Source: Cryptomeria japonica (Eukaryota; Streptophyta; Pinopsida; Cupressales; Cupressaceae). From it: a stretch of DNA of 64,000 nucleotides. The translations under genes were made by a program, and so were the position numbers. Shown in pieces: positions 23,100 to 34,080 of this stretch (position 1 is its first letter; each line of letters starts with the position of its first letter). Location of the stretch: assembly GCF_030272615.1 (NCBI RefSeq), contig NC_081408.1, positions 623,966,383 to 624,030,382 of the forward strand, in the 5' to 3' direction. Under the pieces are notes generated by a model that worked only from the letters and a program-made list of their open reading frames with translations, was not told the DNA's origin and searched no databases.

Positions 23100-24381
23100 T
23101 GTGATGTCCCCTTCTTAGATTACTATTACTGATAAGTTTGCCTGGCAGAAATTATAAGGAGACGGGTCAGAAACTAGGACATACAATTGGGAATTAGGTT
23201 TACGGAACAACTGAATTTAATTATTCATCATAAAAGACTATATTTGTATTAATTAACACAGCGGAAGTCGTACGAAAGTATCCACAAAATACATCGATTA
23301 CAAATACAAGAAATAGAAATAATATTGAACAATTGCCATTCCAGAATTAGTAAACATCAATTTATTGTTCATACTCAATTCACTTTAACGCATTGAGAAT
23401 TGAGTGGGGTAATCACATAGATTCAGTCTCCTAATTAAGCTCCCAAACAGATTTATACTTTATCTTATAAATGACCTGCATCTTTCCAAAGGACGATGGA
23501 TGGTAATGGTGGTTCATCATGCCAGACCCAAACCCAGGAGCGGTCACTTGCCCTCCTGGCCTACTGGTTCATCTTCACATAGTAGGTGGGCTATTTAGGT
23601 GGGTAATCGACCCCACTACAGATCCCCCTCCTCTCAAAGAGCAGCCATATAATGATAAGTTATTACATATGATGTTATTGTGTTCTTTGTTCAGACTTTA
23701 TCATTACCTTATTTATTATACTGGTGCAAGTTGTAAAAGATACTTATTTTCAGTCTTTTAATCAGAATTATAAGATCTGTTAGAATCGCTTAAAGTTCAC
23801 CATGATGGAGTATATTTTATACAGTTTGGAAATTGGTTTAAACATCGACAAAAATATCATTCTACAGACGTATTTGTAGGGCTACGATTTTAACATACCA
23901 ATAATTTCATATCCTTTAGAATCTGAGTATGATGGCATACCTGGCAGTCGGACTCCTGGCTGTAGTCGATTTCCTTTCCATATATTCCTCTGTGATCCCT
24001 TGTCCCCCTTTGATGTGTTTGTCTTATAGTATGTGGCGGGTCAAACTGAGGGTTACGTCTCTTTTTAGAAGAGACGTGATTACTTTATAGTTCGCTGCCC
24101 TTTTGTTTGTATTTGTTTTGGTCGTGTCTCTCTTCAGACACATCCTATGCAATATTTACATTAATAATTATAGGTATGTTAAGTATATTAATTTAAATTC
24201 AACAATAATTGTTAATGATCAACGCAATTCTTATTTCCATATTAATTGATATTCACTAATTAATCTAACACAATAAGGTTTGAACTGTTTTCTGAGTAGC
24301 GACATAAGTATTAAATGAATATCAGAAATTTAAATACATATATGCAAACATATTATGTACAATTAGCATAGGGACATGACA
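23100..24381 (-). mobile_element. 3' LTR of the gypsy element (1282 bp)
   Basis: This is the downstream LTR in element orientation. It aligns with 29002-30319 throughout and lacks the ~36-bp segment present there. The integrase reading frame ends a few codons inside it. Confidence 0.95.
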
Positions 24382-24860
24382 GTCCTCCCCTCCCGAATTT
24401 GCTTGCCCTCAAGCAATTTGAGTTGGGGATGATTAAATATTTCCTCTCCTTCCCAAGTAGCATCTTCTTCAGGCAATCCTTTCCATTTCACTAGGAATTC
24501 CGGAATAGTTTTATTCCGCAGTCTCTTTTCTCTCATATTCAGTATGGTCTCTGGTTCTAGAATCAATTTACCCTCATCATCTAGAGGTGGCAATTCTGAG
24601 CAAGGAACAATATGCTGCCCCAAGACCTTTTTGAGTCGAGATACATGAAAGGTGTTATGGATCCGACTGTTCTCTAGAAGCTCTATCTCATAGGCCACTT
24701 CCCCTATTTTCCGCAATACCTTGTAAGGTCCATAAAATCGGGGTTTTAGCTTTTCCGCACCATTAGACTTCAATGATGACTGTCTATAAGACTGAAGCCT
24801 TAAAAAGACCCAGTCTCCTTCCACAAAGGTTCTTTCCTCTCTATGCCGGTCAGCATACAT
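24363..24860 (-). CDS. Gypsy integrase C-terminus with chromodomain
   Basis: A 165-codon frame. Residues ~14-80 are the integrase C-terminal region (EGDWVFLRLQ, PRFYGPYKVLRKIGEVAYEI, IHNTFHVSRLKK). Residues ~104-148 are a chromodomain (FLVKWKGLPEEDATWE), which in chromoviruses tethers integration to particular chromatin. It directly follows the integrase core, from which it is separated by a TAG at 24873. The frame reads through the polypurine tract (GGGAGGGGAGGAC) and ends six codons inside the 3' LTR, so coding and priming sequences overlap. Confidence 0.93.
   Translation of the reverse strand: MYADRHREERTFVEGDWVFLRLQSYRQSSLKSNGAEKLKPRFYGPYKVLRKIGEVAYEIELLENSRIHNTFHVSRLKKVLGQHIVPCSELPPLDDEGKLILEPETILNMREKRLRNKTIPEFLVKWKGLPEEDATWEGEEIFNHPQLKLLEGKQIREGRTVMSLC
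24382..24397 (-). other. Polypurine tract of the gypsy element
   Basis: The minus strand reads CGGGAGGGGAGGAC directly before the LTR start TGTCATGTCCC. It is also coding sequence for the integrase tail. Confidence 0.88.
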
Positions 24861-24872
24861 CTTTTGCTGATT

Positions 24873-25448
24873 CTACGCGTGATGTAAGTTATCTTTGAGA
24901 GAATTCAGAATATCAATATTTCGTTGCATAAAACCTTTAGCACCTAGCACTTTGCTTTCTTGTATGGCTACTCCTCCAAAAGTCATGGCATCATACCCGT
25001 AGAGAGCCTTAAAGGGACTCATACCAATAGACATGTGGTGAGTTGTATTGTAGCAATACTCTCCCAAGTGTAGCCACTTAATCCAAGCATTCTGCTGGTT
25101 CGTAACATAATTTCTCAAATATCCTTCCAACCACTTATTTACTATTTCTATCTGCCCATCAATCTATGGGTGATAGCTGGTGCTGTGAGTAAGGTTTGTG
25201 CCTGCTAATCTGAACAATTCCTGCCAAAACTGGCTAAGGAAACGGCTATCCCTGTCACTGACAATGTTCTTTGGTAGTCCATGTAACCGAAACACTTCAT
25301 TGAAGAAAACTTCTGCCACCTGGTATGCTTTGTACTCAGTGGAAATCGCAAAGAAGTGAGCATATTTAGTGAGGTGATCCACTACAACATAGATACAATC
25401 TTTGCCCTGCACCTTAGGTAGGCCTGTGATAAAATCCATAGAAATACT
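24873..25448 (-). pseudogene. Gypsy integrase catalytic core, broken by TAG stops
   Basis: Two frames, 25439-25164 and 25130-24873, are in register with the upstream pol and downstream chromodomain frames. They carry MDFITGLP (first catalytic Asp), VVVDHLTKYAHF, GLPKNIVSDRDSRF (second Asp) and then NKWLEGYLRNYV (catalytic Glu) and LGEYCYNTTHH. Stops: TAA at 25446, TAG at 25164 within the conserved SYHP-IDGQ stretch, and TAG at 24873. Apart from these the domain is well preserved. Confidence 0.9.
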
Positions 25449-27815
25449 TTACCATTTTTGATCAGGAATGGGTAGAGGTTGTAATAGTCCTGCCAAATGT
25501 GTTTGTTCAATTTTATTTTTCTGACAAGTCATACATTCCTGAACATATTTAAGAACATCTTTTTTGAGTCCTTTCCATGAAAACTTCTCTCTTATTTGTT
25601 TGTAAGTTTTATAGTACCCCTGATGTCCAGCCATGGGGTTATCATGATATTCCTTCAGAATGGTATTCTTGAATTTGGAGCTAGGTATAAGAAAAATCCT
25701 CTCCTTATATAGAATCAATTCCTCCACTACCTTGTAATCCTCATTTGGTAAATTCCCTTCCATTATTTCAGTGGCTAAAGGATCCTTGGTATATTCTGCT
25801 GTGATTTGAGTCTTCCAATCTCCCTCAATACAAGTGAGAGTGTTTACATAAGACCATCGGGACAAGGCATCCACTACCAAATTATTTGTTCCTTTCACAT
25901 ATTCTATATCAAAATCATATGCCTGAATCTTGCTTACCCACTTTTGTTGGCGTTCATTAAGGTCCTTTTGATTCATAAAAAATCTAAGACTATTGTGATC
26001 TGTCTTTACATTAAATTTGCCACCCACTAAGTATTGTCTAAATTTTGCAAATGCATGCATAATAGCCAACATTTCCTTATCGTAGATGGAGTAATGTTTT
26101 TCTCCCTCTGTCAGCTTACAACTTTCAAAGGCTATAGGGTGCTTGTCTTGCATGAGTACGGCCCCTATTCCATCACTTGAAGCATCACATTGTAGTTCAA
26201 AGGGTCGTGTAAAATCGGGAATGGCAAAGACTGGACATGAACTCATTGCCTCCTTTAGTTTTTCGAAGGCTTGTTGTGCTATATCATTCCACATGAAAGC
26301 TCCCTTCTTAGTCAAATCTGTGAGGGGGGCTGCTATTTTTGAAAACCCCTGGACAAACCGCCTATAATAACTGCACAATCCTACAAAGCCACTTAACTGG
26401 GTCAAGGTCTTTGGTTTTGGCCATTCACTTATGGCTTTGATTTTCTCTACATCCACACTGACTCCCTGAGAGTTGATTTTGTGTCCAAGGTAAAGAATCT
26501 CTTCCAAGCCAAATTCACACTTAGAAGCCTTAGCAAACAAAGATTCTGATTTGAGGACACTCAGTATGTCATCAATGTGTTGAAGGTGTTCCTCCCATGT
26601 TTTGCTATAGATTAGGAGGTCATCAAAGAATACAAGTAAACAAGTTCGGAGGTGTTTGCGGAAAATATGGTTCATACATGATTGGAATGTGGCCGGTGCA
26701 TTGGTAAGCCCAAACGGTAAAACTAGAAATTCAAAATGGCCGTAATGACATCTGAAAGCTGTTTTGGGAACATCTTCTTTCCTCATTCTAATTTGATGAT
26801 ACCCTGACCTCAGGTCAATTTTTGAGAAATATTTGGCCCCATGAAGTTCATCCAATAGTTCATCGATTCTTGGGATTGGGTATCTATTTTTTATAGTCTT
26901 TTTGTTTAGTGCTCGGTAGTCAACACACATTCTCATTGTTCCATCCTTCTTTTTCACTAGGACCACCGATGACACGAATGGACTCGAGCTGGGCCGAATG
27001 TGTCCCATCTCCATCAATTCTTTGATGGTCTTCTCAATTTCCTCCTTGAATTTATGGGGGTGTCTATAGGGGGTAGTAATAACCGGTTTTGCCCCTTCCT
27101 CCAACTCAATCGTATGCTCAAACCCTCGGCTAGGAGGTAGGCCTGGTGGAATATCTTCAAACACTCTTTTGTGTTTCCTTAGGATGGGTTGAATGTCAAT
27201 GTGGATGGTCTTATCATTGGGAACTGAATGGTCCAAGACCATACATCTAGCAATCCATTCTCCTTGACCATGCTTGAGAATTTTACTCATTTTCTTACAA
27301 TTAACCAACTTAGCTGCTTCGTTAGGTATTCCCTTGAGTGTAACCTCCTTACCCTTGTGCTTAAAACAAACTTCCATATTCGGAAGATCCATAGCAAATC
27401 TGCCTAGAGAATGAATCCATGGCGTACCTAAAATGACATCATTATCAAGTGTTACCACATAGAAATTTCCTTTGATTGTATGGTCCCCCACTTTGATCTC
27501 TAATTGTGGAATATGGGTGTTGCAAGGGGCTATGGACCCATTTGCTAATGCCACATTGAATCCCTCAAATCCTTGAGTTTTTAGTTTTCTTCTGTTTGTT
27601 AGCTCCTTGCTGATAAAATTGTGGGATGCCCCACTATCAACCAAAGCAATTACCCTTTGTCCCTTAAGCGTGCCTTTCAGTCTAAGGGGTTTATGCTCAA
27701 AATCCCGAGAGATGGTAGCAAGGGTGACCCGTTCAACACTATCATATCTTGCCTTTTTAGTTGGGCTTTCTTCTACTTCCTCGTTCAATTCTCCTTCCAA
27801 ACAATGTAGTTGCAT
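25449..27815 (-). CDS. Gypsy pol: protease, reverse transcriptase, RNase H, integrase zinc domain
   Basis: A 788-codon frame. The protease active site LVDSGASHNFI is at ~59-68. RT spans ~265-440, with MRMCVDYRALNKKT, KIDLRSGYHQIRM and the catalytic FFDDLLIYS at 396-404. RNase H spans ~535-650, with D543 in LQCDASSDGIGAVL, E581, D606 in TDHNSL and D649 in DALSR. The integrase HHCC zinc finger has H724, H731, C761 and C764. Upstream of the first Met the same frame carries two gag-type zinc knuckles (CKAPWERGHVC, CFKCKEPWERKHQC) separated by a TGA. All RT and RNase H catalytic residues are present, so this part decayed little. Confidence 0.96.
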   Translation of the reverse strand: MQLHCLEGELNEEVEESPTKKARYDSVERVTLATISRDFEHKPLRLKGTLKGQRVIALVDSGASHNFISKELTNRRKLKTQGFEGFNVALANGSIAPCNTHIPQLEIKVGDHTIKGNFYVVTLDNDVILGTPWIHSLGRFAMDLPNMEVCFKHKGKEVTLKGIPNEAAKLVNCKKMSKILKHGQGEWIARCMVLDHSVPNDKTIHIDIQPILRKHKRVFEDIPPGLPPSRGFEHTIELEEGAKPVITTPYRHPHKFKEEIEKTIKELMEMGHIRPSSSPFVSSVVLVKKKDGTMRMCVDYRALNKKTIKNRYPIPRIDELLDELHGAKYFSKIDLRSGYHQIRMRKEDVPKTAFRCHYGHFEFLVLPFGLTNAPATFQSCMNHIFRKHLRTCLLVFFDDLLIYSKTWEEHLQHIDDILSVLKSESLFAKASKCEFGLEEILYLGHKINSQGVSVDVEKIKAISEWPKPKTLTQLSGFVGLCSYYRRFVQGFSKIAAPLTDLTKKGAFMWNDIAQQAFEKLKEAMSSCPVFAIPDFTRPFELQCDASSDGIGAVLMQDKHPIAFESCKLTEGEKHYSIYDKEMLAIMHAFAKFRQYLVGGKFNVKTDHNSLRFFMNQKDLNERQQKWVSKIQAYDFDIEYVKGTNNLVVDALSRWSYVNTLTCIEGDWKTQITAEYTKDPLATEIMEGNLPNEDYKVVEELILYKERIFLIPSSKFKNTILKEYHDNPMAGHQGYYKTYKQIREKFSWKGLKKDVLKYVQECMTCQKNKIEQTHLAGLLQPLPIPDQKW

Positions 27816-28955
27816 GTTTTTGCATTGATGTTTTCTTTCCCATGGTTCCTTACATTTGAAACATAATCATTTCCTTCTAAGCTCCTCCTGTTGTTTTTGA
27901 TATTCATTACACACGTGACCCCTCTCCCAGGGTGCTTTACATACTGACACGGATTTGTATGGTGGTACTCTTTCTTATATTTGTCCCCCTTATGCGGATA
28001 TTTTGGTTGAGTATTTGATGGAAAGGTTTTTGATTTCTCCTTTGATGAGGGGGTGTCAAATTTCCTTGCCTTTAAAATAGCTTCTTCTAGGTTGTCGGGC
28101 TCCATGGCACTCACCACACTACGGATTGAGTCTTTTAGTCCATCCACAAAGAGGTAAGTAAGTCTTTCTTGTGAAACTTTAGGTACCATCACTGCTAATT
28201 TTTGATACTCGGTGGCATACTCTTCCATCGTCCCCTCATGTTTTAGGTGAGCCAATTCTTTAAAATAGGACTGTGGGTGCTTTTGATCAAACCTTTTGAT
28301 AATTTTCTGAGTAAACTCTTCATAGGAGGTGATATTTTGGTGGCCTAAGGTTATGAGACCATGGTGCCACCAATCATGGGCAGCCCCCGCAAGATTTAGG
28401 ACTGCAAATTTGATTGCATTCTCTTCCGTCATTGGGCTGAGGGACATGTAAGTGTCGAGTTTCTGAACCCATGACCTGGCTGAAATTTTTCCCGAGCCAT
28501 CAAAGTTGGGAATGGTAATTTTGCTTATTCTCTCCCTAAGGTCCTTGTCACTAAATCTTTTTCTTTACTTGGGGAATGGATTTTAGCTTAGCTTCATGAT
28601 AATCCCTGAAAGATACATTTGCTTTGAGTTCAGGATCTAAATTTGAATAGGCTCTTAGTACCTCATCCACATCAACCAAGGGTGAATTAGCTTCTTCTTC
28701 CCCCGGTTCAATACTGGGTAAAAAATTGGGTTTGGTGGGCCTGGGGTTAGCACTGTTATTACTTTGATTATTTTCAGAATGATGGGAGTTGGTGTCCCTT
28801 CCATTATTTTGAGTAAATCTTGCGTTGTTATTATTATTGTTGCTTAGGTTTTGGAGTGTTTGTAAGATCAATTGATTGGTTTTCTCATTCTGCTCCATGA
28901 ATGTTCGGAACTCACTACTTAATTGATCACCCATCTTATTACCCCGTCTATGCAT
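27785..28955 (-). pseudogene. Gypsy gag
   Basis: Two frames. 28955-28551 has an Asn-rich N-terminus and a Glu/Asp stretch. 28447-27785 carries the capsid core (AVLNLAGAAHDWWHHG, HLKHEGTMEEYATEYQKL, YLFVDGLKDSI). A break lies between 28551 and 28447. The 3' part drifts into the wrong frame before the zinc knuckles, which are read in the pol frame. Plant chromoviruses usually have one continuous gag-pol frame, so at least one indel has occurred near 27.9-28.0 kb. Confidence 0.9.
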
Positions 28956-28983
28956 TTAATAATTCCTATAGGATGGCAGGAAA

Positions 28984-28999
28984 GTAAGCTCTGATACCA
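28984..28999 (-). other. tRNA-iMet primer-binding site of the gypsy element
   Basis: The minus strand reads TGGTATCAGAGCTTAC, two bases inside the 5' LTR. It is a canonical iMet site. Confidence 0.94.
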
Positions 29000-29001
29000 C
29001 T

Positions 29002-30319
29002 TGTGATGTCCCCTTAGATTACTATTACTGATAAGTTTGCCTGGCAGAAATTATAAGGAGACAAGTCAGAAACTAGGACATACAATTGGGAATTAGGTTT
29101 ACGGAACAACTGAATTTAATTATTCATCATAAAAGACTATATTTGTATTAATTAACACAGCGGAAGTCGTACGAAAGTATCCACAAAATACATCGATTAC
29201 AAATACAAGAAACAGAAATAATATTGAACAATTGCCATTCCAGAATTAGTAAACATCAGTTTATTGTTCATACTCAATTCACTTTAACGCATTGAGAATT
29301 GGGTGGGGTAATCACATAGATTCAGTCTCCTAATTATTCTCCCAAATAGATTTATACTTTATCTTATAAATGATCTGCATCTTTCCAAAGGACGATGGAT
29401 GGTAATGGTGGTTCATCATGCCAGATCCAACCCAGGAGCAGTCACTTGCCCTCCTGGCCTACTGGTTCATCTTCACACAGTAGGTGGGCTATTTAGGTGG
29501 GCAATCGACCCCACTACAGATCCCCCTCCTCTCAAAGAGCAGCCATATAATGATAAGTTATTACATATGATGTTATTGTGTTCTTTGTTCAGACTTTATC
29601 ATTACCTTATTTATTATACTGGTGCAAGTTGTAAAAGATGCTTATTTTCAGTCTTTTAATCATAATTATAAGATCTGTTAGAATCACTTAAAGTTCACCG
29701 TGATGGAGTATATTTTATACAGTTTGGAAATTGGTTTAAACATCGACAGAAATATCATTCTACAGACGTATTTGTAGGGCTACGATTTTAACGTACCAAT
29801 AATTTCATATCCTTTAGAATCTGAGTATGATGGCATACCTGGCAGTCGGTCTCCTGGCTGTAGTCGATTTCCTTTCCATATATTCCTCCGTGATCCCTTG
29901 TCCCCCTTTGATGTGTTTGTCTTATAGTATGTGGCGGGTCAAACTGAGGGTCACGTCTCTTTTTAGAAGAGACGTGATTACTTTATAGTTCGCTGCCCTT
30001 TTGTTTGTATTTGTTTTGGTCGTGTCTCTCTTCAGACGCATACCCAGTGCATTTATTTAATATTATATTTATTACACATCCTATGCAATATTTACATTAA
30101 TAATTATAGGTATGTTAAGTATATTAATTTAAATTCAACAATAATTGTTAATGATCAACGCAATACTTATGATTTCATATTAATTAATATTCACTAATTA
30201 ATCTAACACAATAAGGTTTGAACTGTTTTCTGAGTAGCGACATAAGTATTAAATGAATATCAGAAATTTAAATACATATATGCAAACATATTATGTACAA
30301 TTAGCATAGGGACATGACA
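29002..30319 (-). mobile_element. 5' LTR of the gypsy element (1318 bp)
   Basis: This is the LTR adjoining the primer site in minus orientation. It is the same as 23100-24381 except for scattered substitutions and a ~36-bp extra stretch near 30040-30075. Confidence 0.95.
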
Positions 30320-30871
30320 CACTGTCTGTCAATTTTTCAAAAGACAAAAGCTGAAGTATTGGAGACGGGACGTCATCCCCAGCATTGATGGATAGGATTG
30401 CATGTGAGGTCAACTGTATTTGTGGTTGCATATCCTACAAGGACAGCAGAGCAAAGCTAAATACAAATACAAGGTAATGTATATGTGTATGCATCGGCAT
30501 GTGTATGTCAAGGTTTTTTTTTTTTTTTAATCGCAATTCTGTAAATTTGCACAAAAGGGAAATATGCATATCTATGCATGCATAGAAGAATAGAGATGAA
30601 TATATGAATGTATGTGTGCCCATGCATAGCCTCAAAGTGGAATAGTGGGATTCATACATACGGTGACAGCCACATACTGAGCAATGTGTATCCCTATTTG
30701 TGTATTCACTTGTATTGATGGAGGGAAACGCTTTCCAAAATGAGGAGAATAAATATACAATATATGATTGTAAATCAGATGAATATGGGAAAACAGATGA
30801 ACAAATAAGCTCACCGAAGTTTCTACAAGAGCCTGTTCCGAGCCAGCACCAGAGCCTGATGCGGTAGACAT

Positions 30872-31425
30872 AGCAAATTTTTTCTGTAGAGCCAACAAAT
30901 GGAGTTTATTTTTGTTTGGTGAAATAGAAAGTGTGTCAGTAATTAACACAAATGAATATACAAAATGTTCTTCAGGAGAAAAGTAAAAAAAACCCCAAAA
31001 AAGCAGTAGAAAACAAGTTCAGCCGAAGCAATTTGGATCGCCAACATAGATGGATGCATGTATGCAAAAGATACCAGTTTCAGACAGATACAAAGGCAGA
31101 ACAAAACAATTGGATATATACATTAAAAAAAGTGAACATCTATGAGTATCCATACATATTAATGTAGAAGCACACAGACATATATTATCTATATACAGAT
31201 GCAAATAGATGTATTTAGACACAAAGGCAAAGACCTAGAGAATGTTTTTGGCCCCCAATAGTAACATAATGATGTTCCGAGAGAAAGCCCTATTGGAATC
31301 ATGGATGAAATCAACCAATTGGTGAAATTCTTAAACAAAAATTAAGCATACTTGCCTAGATCAGCATCTTCATGCTGAACTTTCATTTTGTTTGTTTTCT
31401 CTGACAGGCATCCATGTCACAATTA
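30872..31425. other. Flank upstream of RPA exon 1; nothing recognised
   Basis: AT-rich with purine tracts. A fragment near 31235-31300 echoes the repeat unit that follows. I see no promoter element I would defend and no coding sequence. Confidence 0.5.
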
Positions 31426-32115
31426 TAGGCATTAATCATTTAATTACCACTGAAGATGTGATAAGACACAATCATAGTTGAGTTCAAATAACTGTGAGAA
31501 AGCCTTGTTTTTGGTCCTCAATAATAACATAATGTTGTTCCGTTGTATATTTGTGTTGAAGTGTATGCATCTCTGATAGTGGTCGCTCAATGTAAAATGC
31601 CCTATTGTTTATTGTCCACTTGAATAATGGCTCTGAGCAATACAACCATCTTTATTTTCTCATTACAATGGGTTGTATATTTGTAGTTGGAGCCTAGCTC
31701 AACAACTTGTTTCATTCCAGTTAATTACCTTGGCAAGTAATTAAAACTTCATTGTCATTGGGTATTATCATAGGCATTAATCATTTAATAACCACTGAAG
31801 ATGTGAGAAGACATAGTCATAGTTGAGTTCAAATAATTGTGAGAAGGGCCTGTTTTTGGTCCTCAATAATAACAGAATGTTGTTCCATTGTATATTTGTG
31901 TTGAAATCTCTGCATCTCTGATAGTGGTTGGTCAATGTAAAATGCCCTATTGTTTATTGTCCACTTGAATAAATGGCTCTGAGCAATTCAACCATCTTTA
32001 TTTTCTCATTACAATGGGTTGTATATTTGTAGCTGGAATGTAGCTTGACTACTTGTTTCATTCCAGTTAATTACCTTGGCGAGTAATTAAAACTTCATTG
32101 TCATTGGGTGTTTTC
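31426..32115. repeat. 345-bp tandem duplication
   Basis: Copy A (31426-31770) and copy B (31771-32115) both start TAGGCATTAATCATTTAAT and end TTCATTGTCATTGGGT plus a few bases, with an exact 345-bp offset. They differ by perhaps 5% by eye. No ORF is conserved between them. From 32116 to 32840 I see nothing else. Confidence 0.93.
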
Positions 32116-32836
32116 AATGAATGTCCGTTAGGTTATTAACCTTCAAATGCCCATACAATAGATCTACATTGAGCAATTTAACCAATATGTTTGTTTATTT
32201 TAATTGCATCCCAAGGGCTTATGGTTTTATCGCATATTGAAGTTATTATTTTATTGATATTTAATGGCACTTAATGATATGAACCACAACAACGACGACA
32301 TACGTATACCATAGCTTTATATCTAACGTCGAATTAGAAATAGAACTATAAAAGTGAAGGAGGCAAATGCAGGGATTGTTATTGATTATACACTGATAAT
32401 TTGCATTTGACTTTTGTAGCATGCCAACCAGATCCTTAAGGGGACAACTTCCTAAGTACAAATAGTTTCCTTGCATGGGCTATGTCTGATGTTGATCTGT
32501 TTTCTCACAACTTTTTATCCATCTCAAGTGCTTGGAGCAATACAAAGCAGGCATAAAAAGATACTGAACAACAATAAAAAACATTTAACAAAGCATAACC
32601 TTTTTTGGCAAAAGGAGCACTCCAAAATTAAGTGAATATGCATTTTTTTCTGAAGGCACTGAAGCTTCAAGGAAAATGTTAAAAGCATACACTTGTAAAG
32701 AGGGAAAACAAAAAACACAAAATATTAGCAAAAGTGATCACTATAATGAATTAACTCATTGCACCAGGGTGGTGGCTGCCAAATCTATCACAAAATATTA
32801 CTCTCAATGGGCTCCACACCACAGATCAACAGAACA

Positions 32837-32840
<4 letters not shown>

Positions 32841-32883
<43 letters not shown>

Positions 32884-32985
32884 TATACATATATATACAT
32901 ATGTATGTACACATATATGTGTATATATATATATACACATATATGTGTATATATATATATATACACATATATGTGTATATATATA

Positions 32986-33029
<44 letters not shown>
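32841..33029. repeat. (AT)n microsatellite with GTGT/ACAC interruptions
   Basis: A nearly pure AT dinucleotide tract broken by ACACATATATGTGTATAT-type blocks, self-complementary throughout. ORFs of Ile-Tyr repeats on both strands are artefacts of it. Confidence 0.97.
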
Positions 33030-33031
<2 letters not shown>

Positions 33032-33206
33032 GTTCATAGCATATTAACAATACTTTTTGAATCTGTGACATTGTAAATACTCTATGAATTTGTAACATAT
33101 TTGACATACTCTGACGAGGGAATCCCACCCATACATAGAATTAAAAGAAGATAGTATGTCAAGCTAACAGCAACTCCAATTCATATATAATAGTAAAAAA
33201 ACTGAC

Positions 33207-33293
33207 CTTAATATCAGGTTTCTTTTCCCTCAGATAACGACCCGCACCAGAAACTGCACCTCCAGGTCCAATACCAAAAACAAGAGCATCTAC
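33207..33293 (-). pseudogene. Single exon of a cysteine synthase (O-acetylserine thiol-lyase)-like gene
   Basis: An 87-bp stretch, exactly 29 codons, bounded by an ACCCAG acceptor and a GTCAGT donor on the minus strand. It reads VDALVFGIGPGGAVSGAGRY and continues LREKKPDIK. In cysteine synthases the Gly-rich GIGTGGT-type loop after an acidic-hydrophobic strand binds the PLP phosphate; here Thr is Pro and the final Thr is Ala. No neighbouring exon was found, so it is an isolated fragment, possibly moved here by a Helitron. Confidence 0.75.
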
Positions 33294-33629
33294 CTGGGTT
33301 GCAGAGTCTCACCAAATCTCAGGTCCAAACAACAGACATGTCATGTGTACTGTGAGTTTGGAAAACAGTTCGTAATATATGCCTAAATCAGTAAAATGAG
33401 GCTCACTAAAAACGCTTTAAATTGCCAGAGAAAAAGATGGCAGGCATTGATACATAGTTTGAAAATAGTTTTGAACTCCCAGCAATGAAAATTGTAGATT
33501 ATTTATAGTAGAAGATCTAAGATTTAAAAGAAAGGGAAGATCAAATCTGCATTATGTAGGCAGTTTGTCTATTTGAATTTTTTTGTTTAATAATGTGACT
33601 GGTTTCATTTTTAGTCGAAATAAAACAAA

Positions 33630-34023
33630 AGAAAATAGTTTCAAGATTTTCACTGATATTGTACCTAACAATCTTTCATGAGAAAGAGAGGATTCAAAAA
33701 GTATTCACAAATTCACAGATTCAAAAAGTATGACACTGTTTTTCCACAAATACTTGCACATAGTTTCACAAGGCAAACATTTGGGCATCTCATCTCCAAG
33801 CATCAGCACAGGAAGGCTCTACAATTGCTCGAAGAAAAAATTCGAAGAATGCTTTGAATTTCAAGATTCAAAAAGAAAATAGTTTCAAGATTTTCACTGA
33901 TATTGTACCCAACAATCTTCCATGAGAAAGAGAGAATTCAAAAAGTATTCACAATTTCACAAATTCAAAAAGTATGACATTGTTTTTCCACAAATACATG
34001 CACATAGTTTCACAAGGCAAACA
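33630..34023. repeat. ~150-bp direct repeats
   Basis: 33630-33780 and 33872-34023 match closely (GAAAATAGTTTCAAGATTTTCACTG start, CACATAGTTTCACAAGGCAA end). They are separated by ~90 bp. Within each copy ATTCAAAAAGTAT is itself repeated. Confidence 0.88.
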
Positions 34024-34080
34024 TGACATGAAACAAAACACCCAAGTTAATACCTGCTAAATTCCAAGATCACCTCGATA

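Larger units (their letters stand above)
23100..30319 (-). mobile_element. Full-length Ty3/gypsy chromovirus inserted in RPA exon 2
   Basis: LTRs at 23100-24381 and 29002-30319 start TGTGATGTCCCC and end GGGACATGACA on the plus strand. A perfect 5-bp target duplication, CACTG, flanks the element (23095-23099 and 30320-30324). The primer site, gag, protease, RT, RNase H, integrase and chromodomain are all present in minus orientation. The LTRs differ by about 2-3% by eye plus one ~36-bp indel near 30040. A gag-pol frameshift and a few stops show it is no longer coding-competent. Removing it restores the RPA exon. Confidence 0.97.
21287..30871 (-). pseudogene. RPA70-like single-stranded-DNA-binding protein gene, split by a gypsy insertion
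   Basis: Minus-strand exons. Exon 1 (30871-30815) starts with ATG and ends at a GTGAGC donor. Exon 2 starts at 30434 after a TTGTAG acceptor and reads IQLTSHAILSI and SPILQLLSFEKL, the RPA70 N-terminal domain. It is broken at 30320/23099 by the gypsy element and resumes to a GTAGGG donor at 22931. Later exon sequence gives DBD-A (PIKALNPF, WSIKGCVTNK), DBD-B (VDVIGVVVHVGESS) and DBD-C with a zinc ribbon (CYPACPLQFNGKECKKKC, VWFCSR) and DHTGSLWAIAFDEVG. Defects: a stop in DBD-A's lead-in, a 32-bp duplication, a stop after DBD-B, and TGA where the zinc ribbon's next Cys would be. RPA genes are known Helitron cargo in plants; the helicase follows on the same strand. Confidence 0.85.

Noticed and set aside
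25806-27828. Plus-strand ORFs inside the gypsy element
   Set aside because: Antisense shadows of the pol frame, which carries all domain motifs.
23519-29659. Similar plus-strand ORFs at 23519 and 29399
   Set aside because: Duplicate because they lie in the two gypsy LTRs, in antisense.
32804-33128. Four ORFs of Ile-Tyr repeats on both strands
   Set aside because: They are translations of the (AT)n microsatellite and have no coding meaning.
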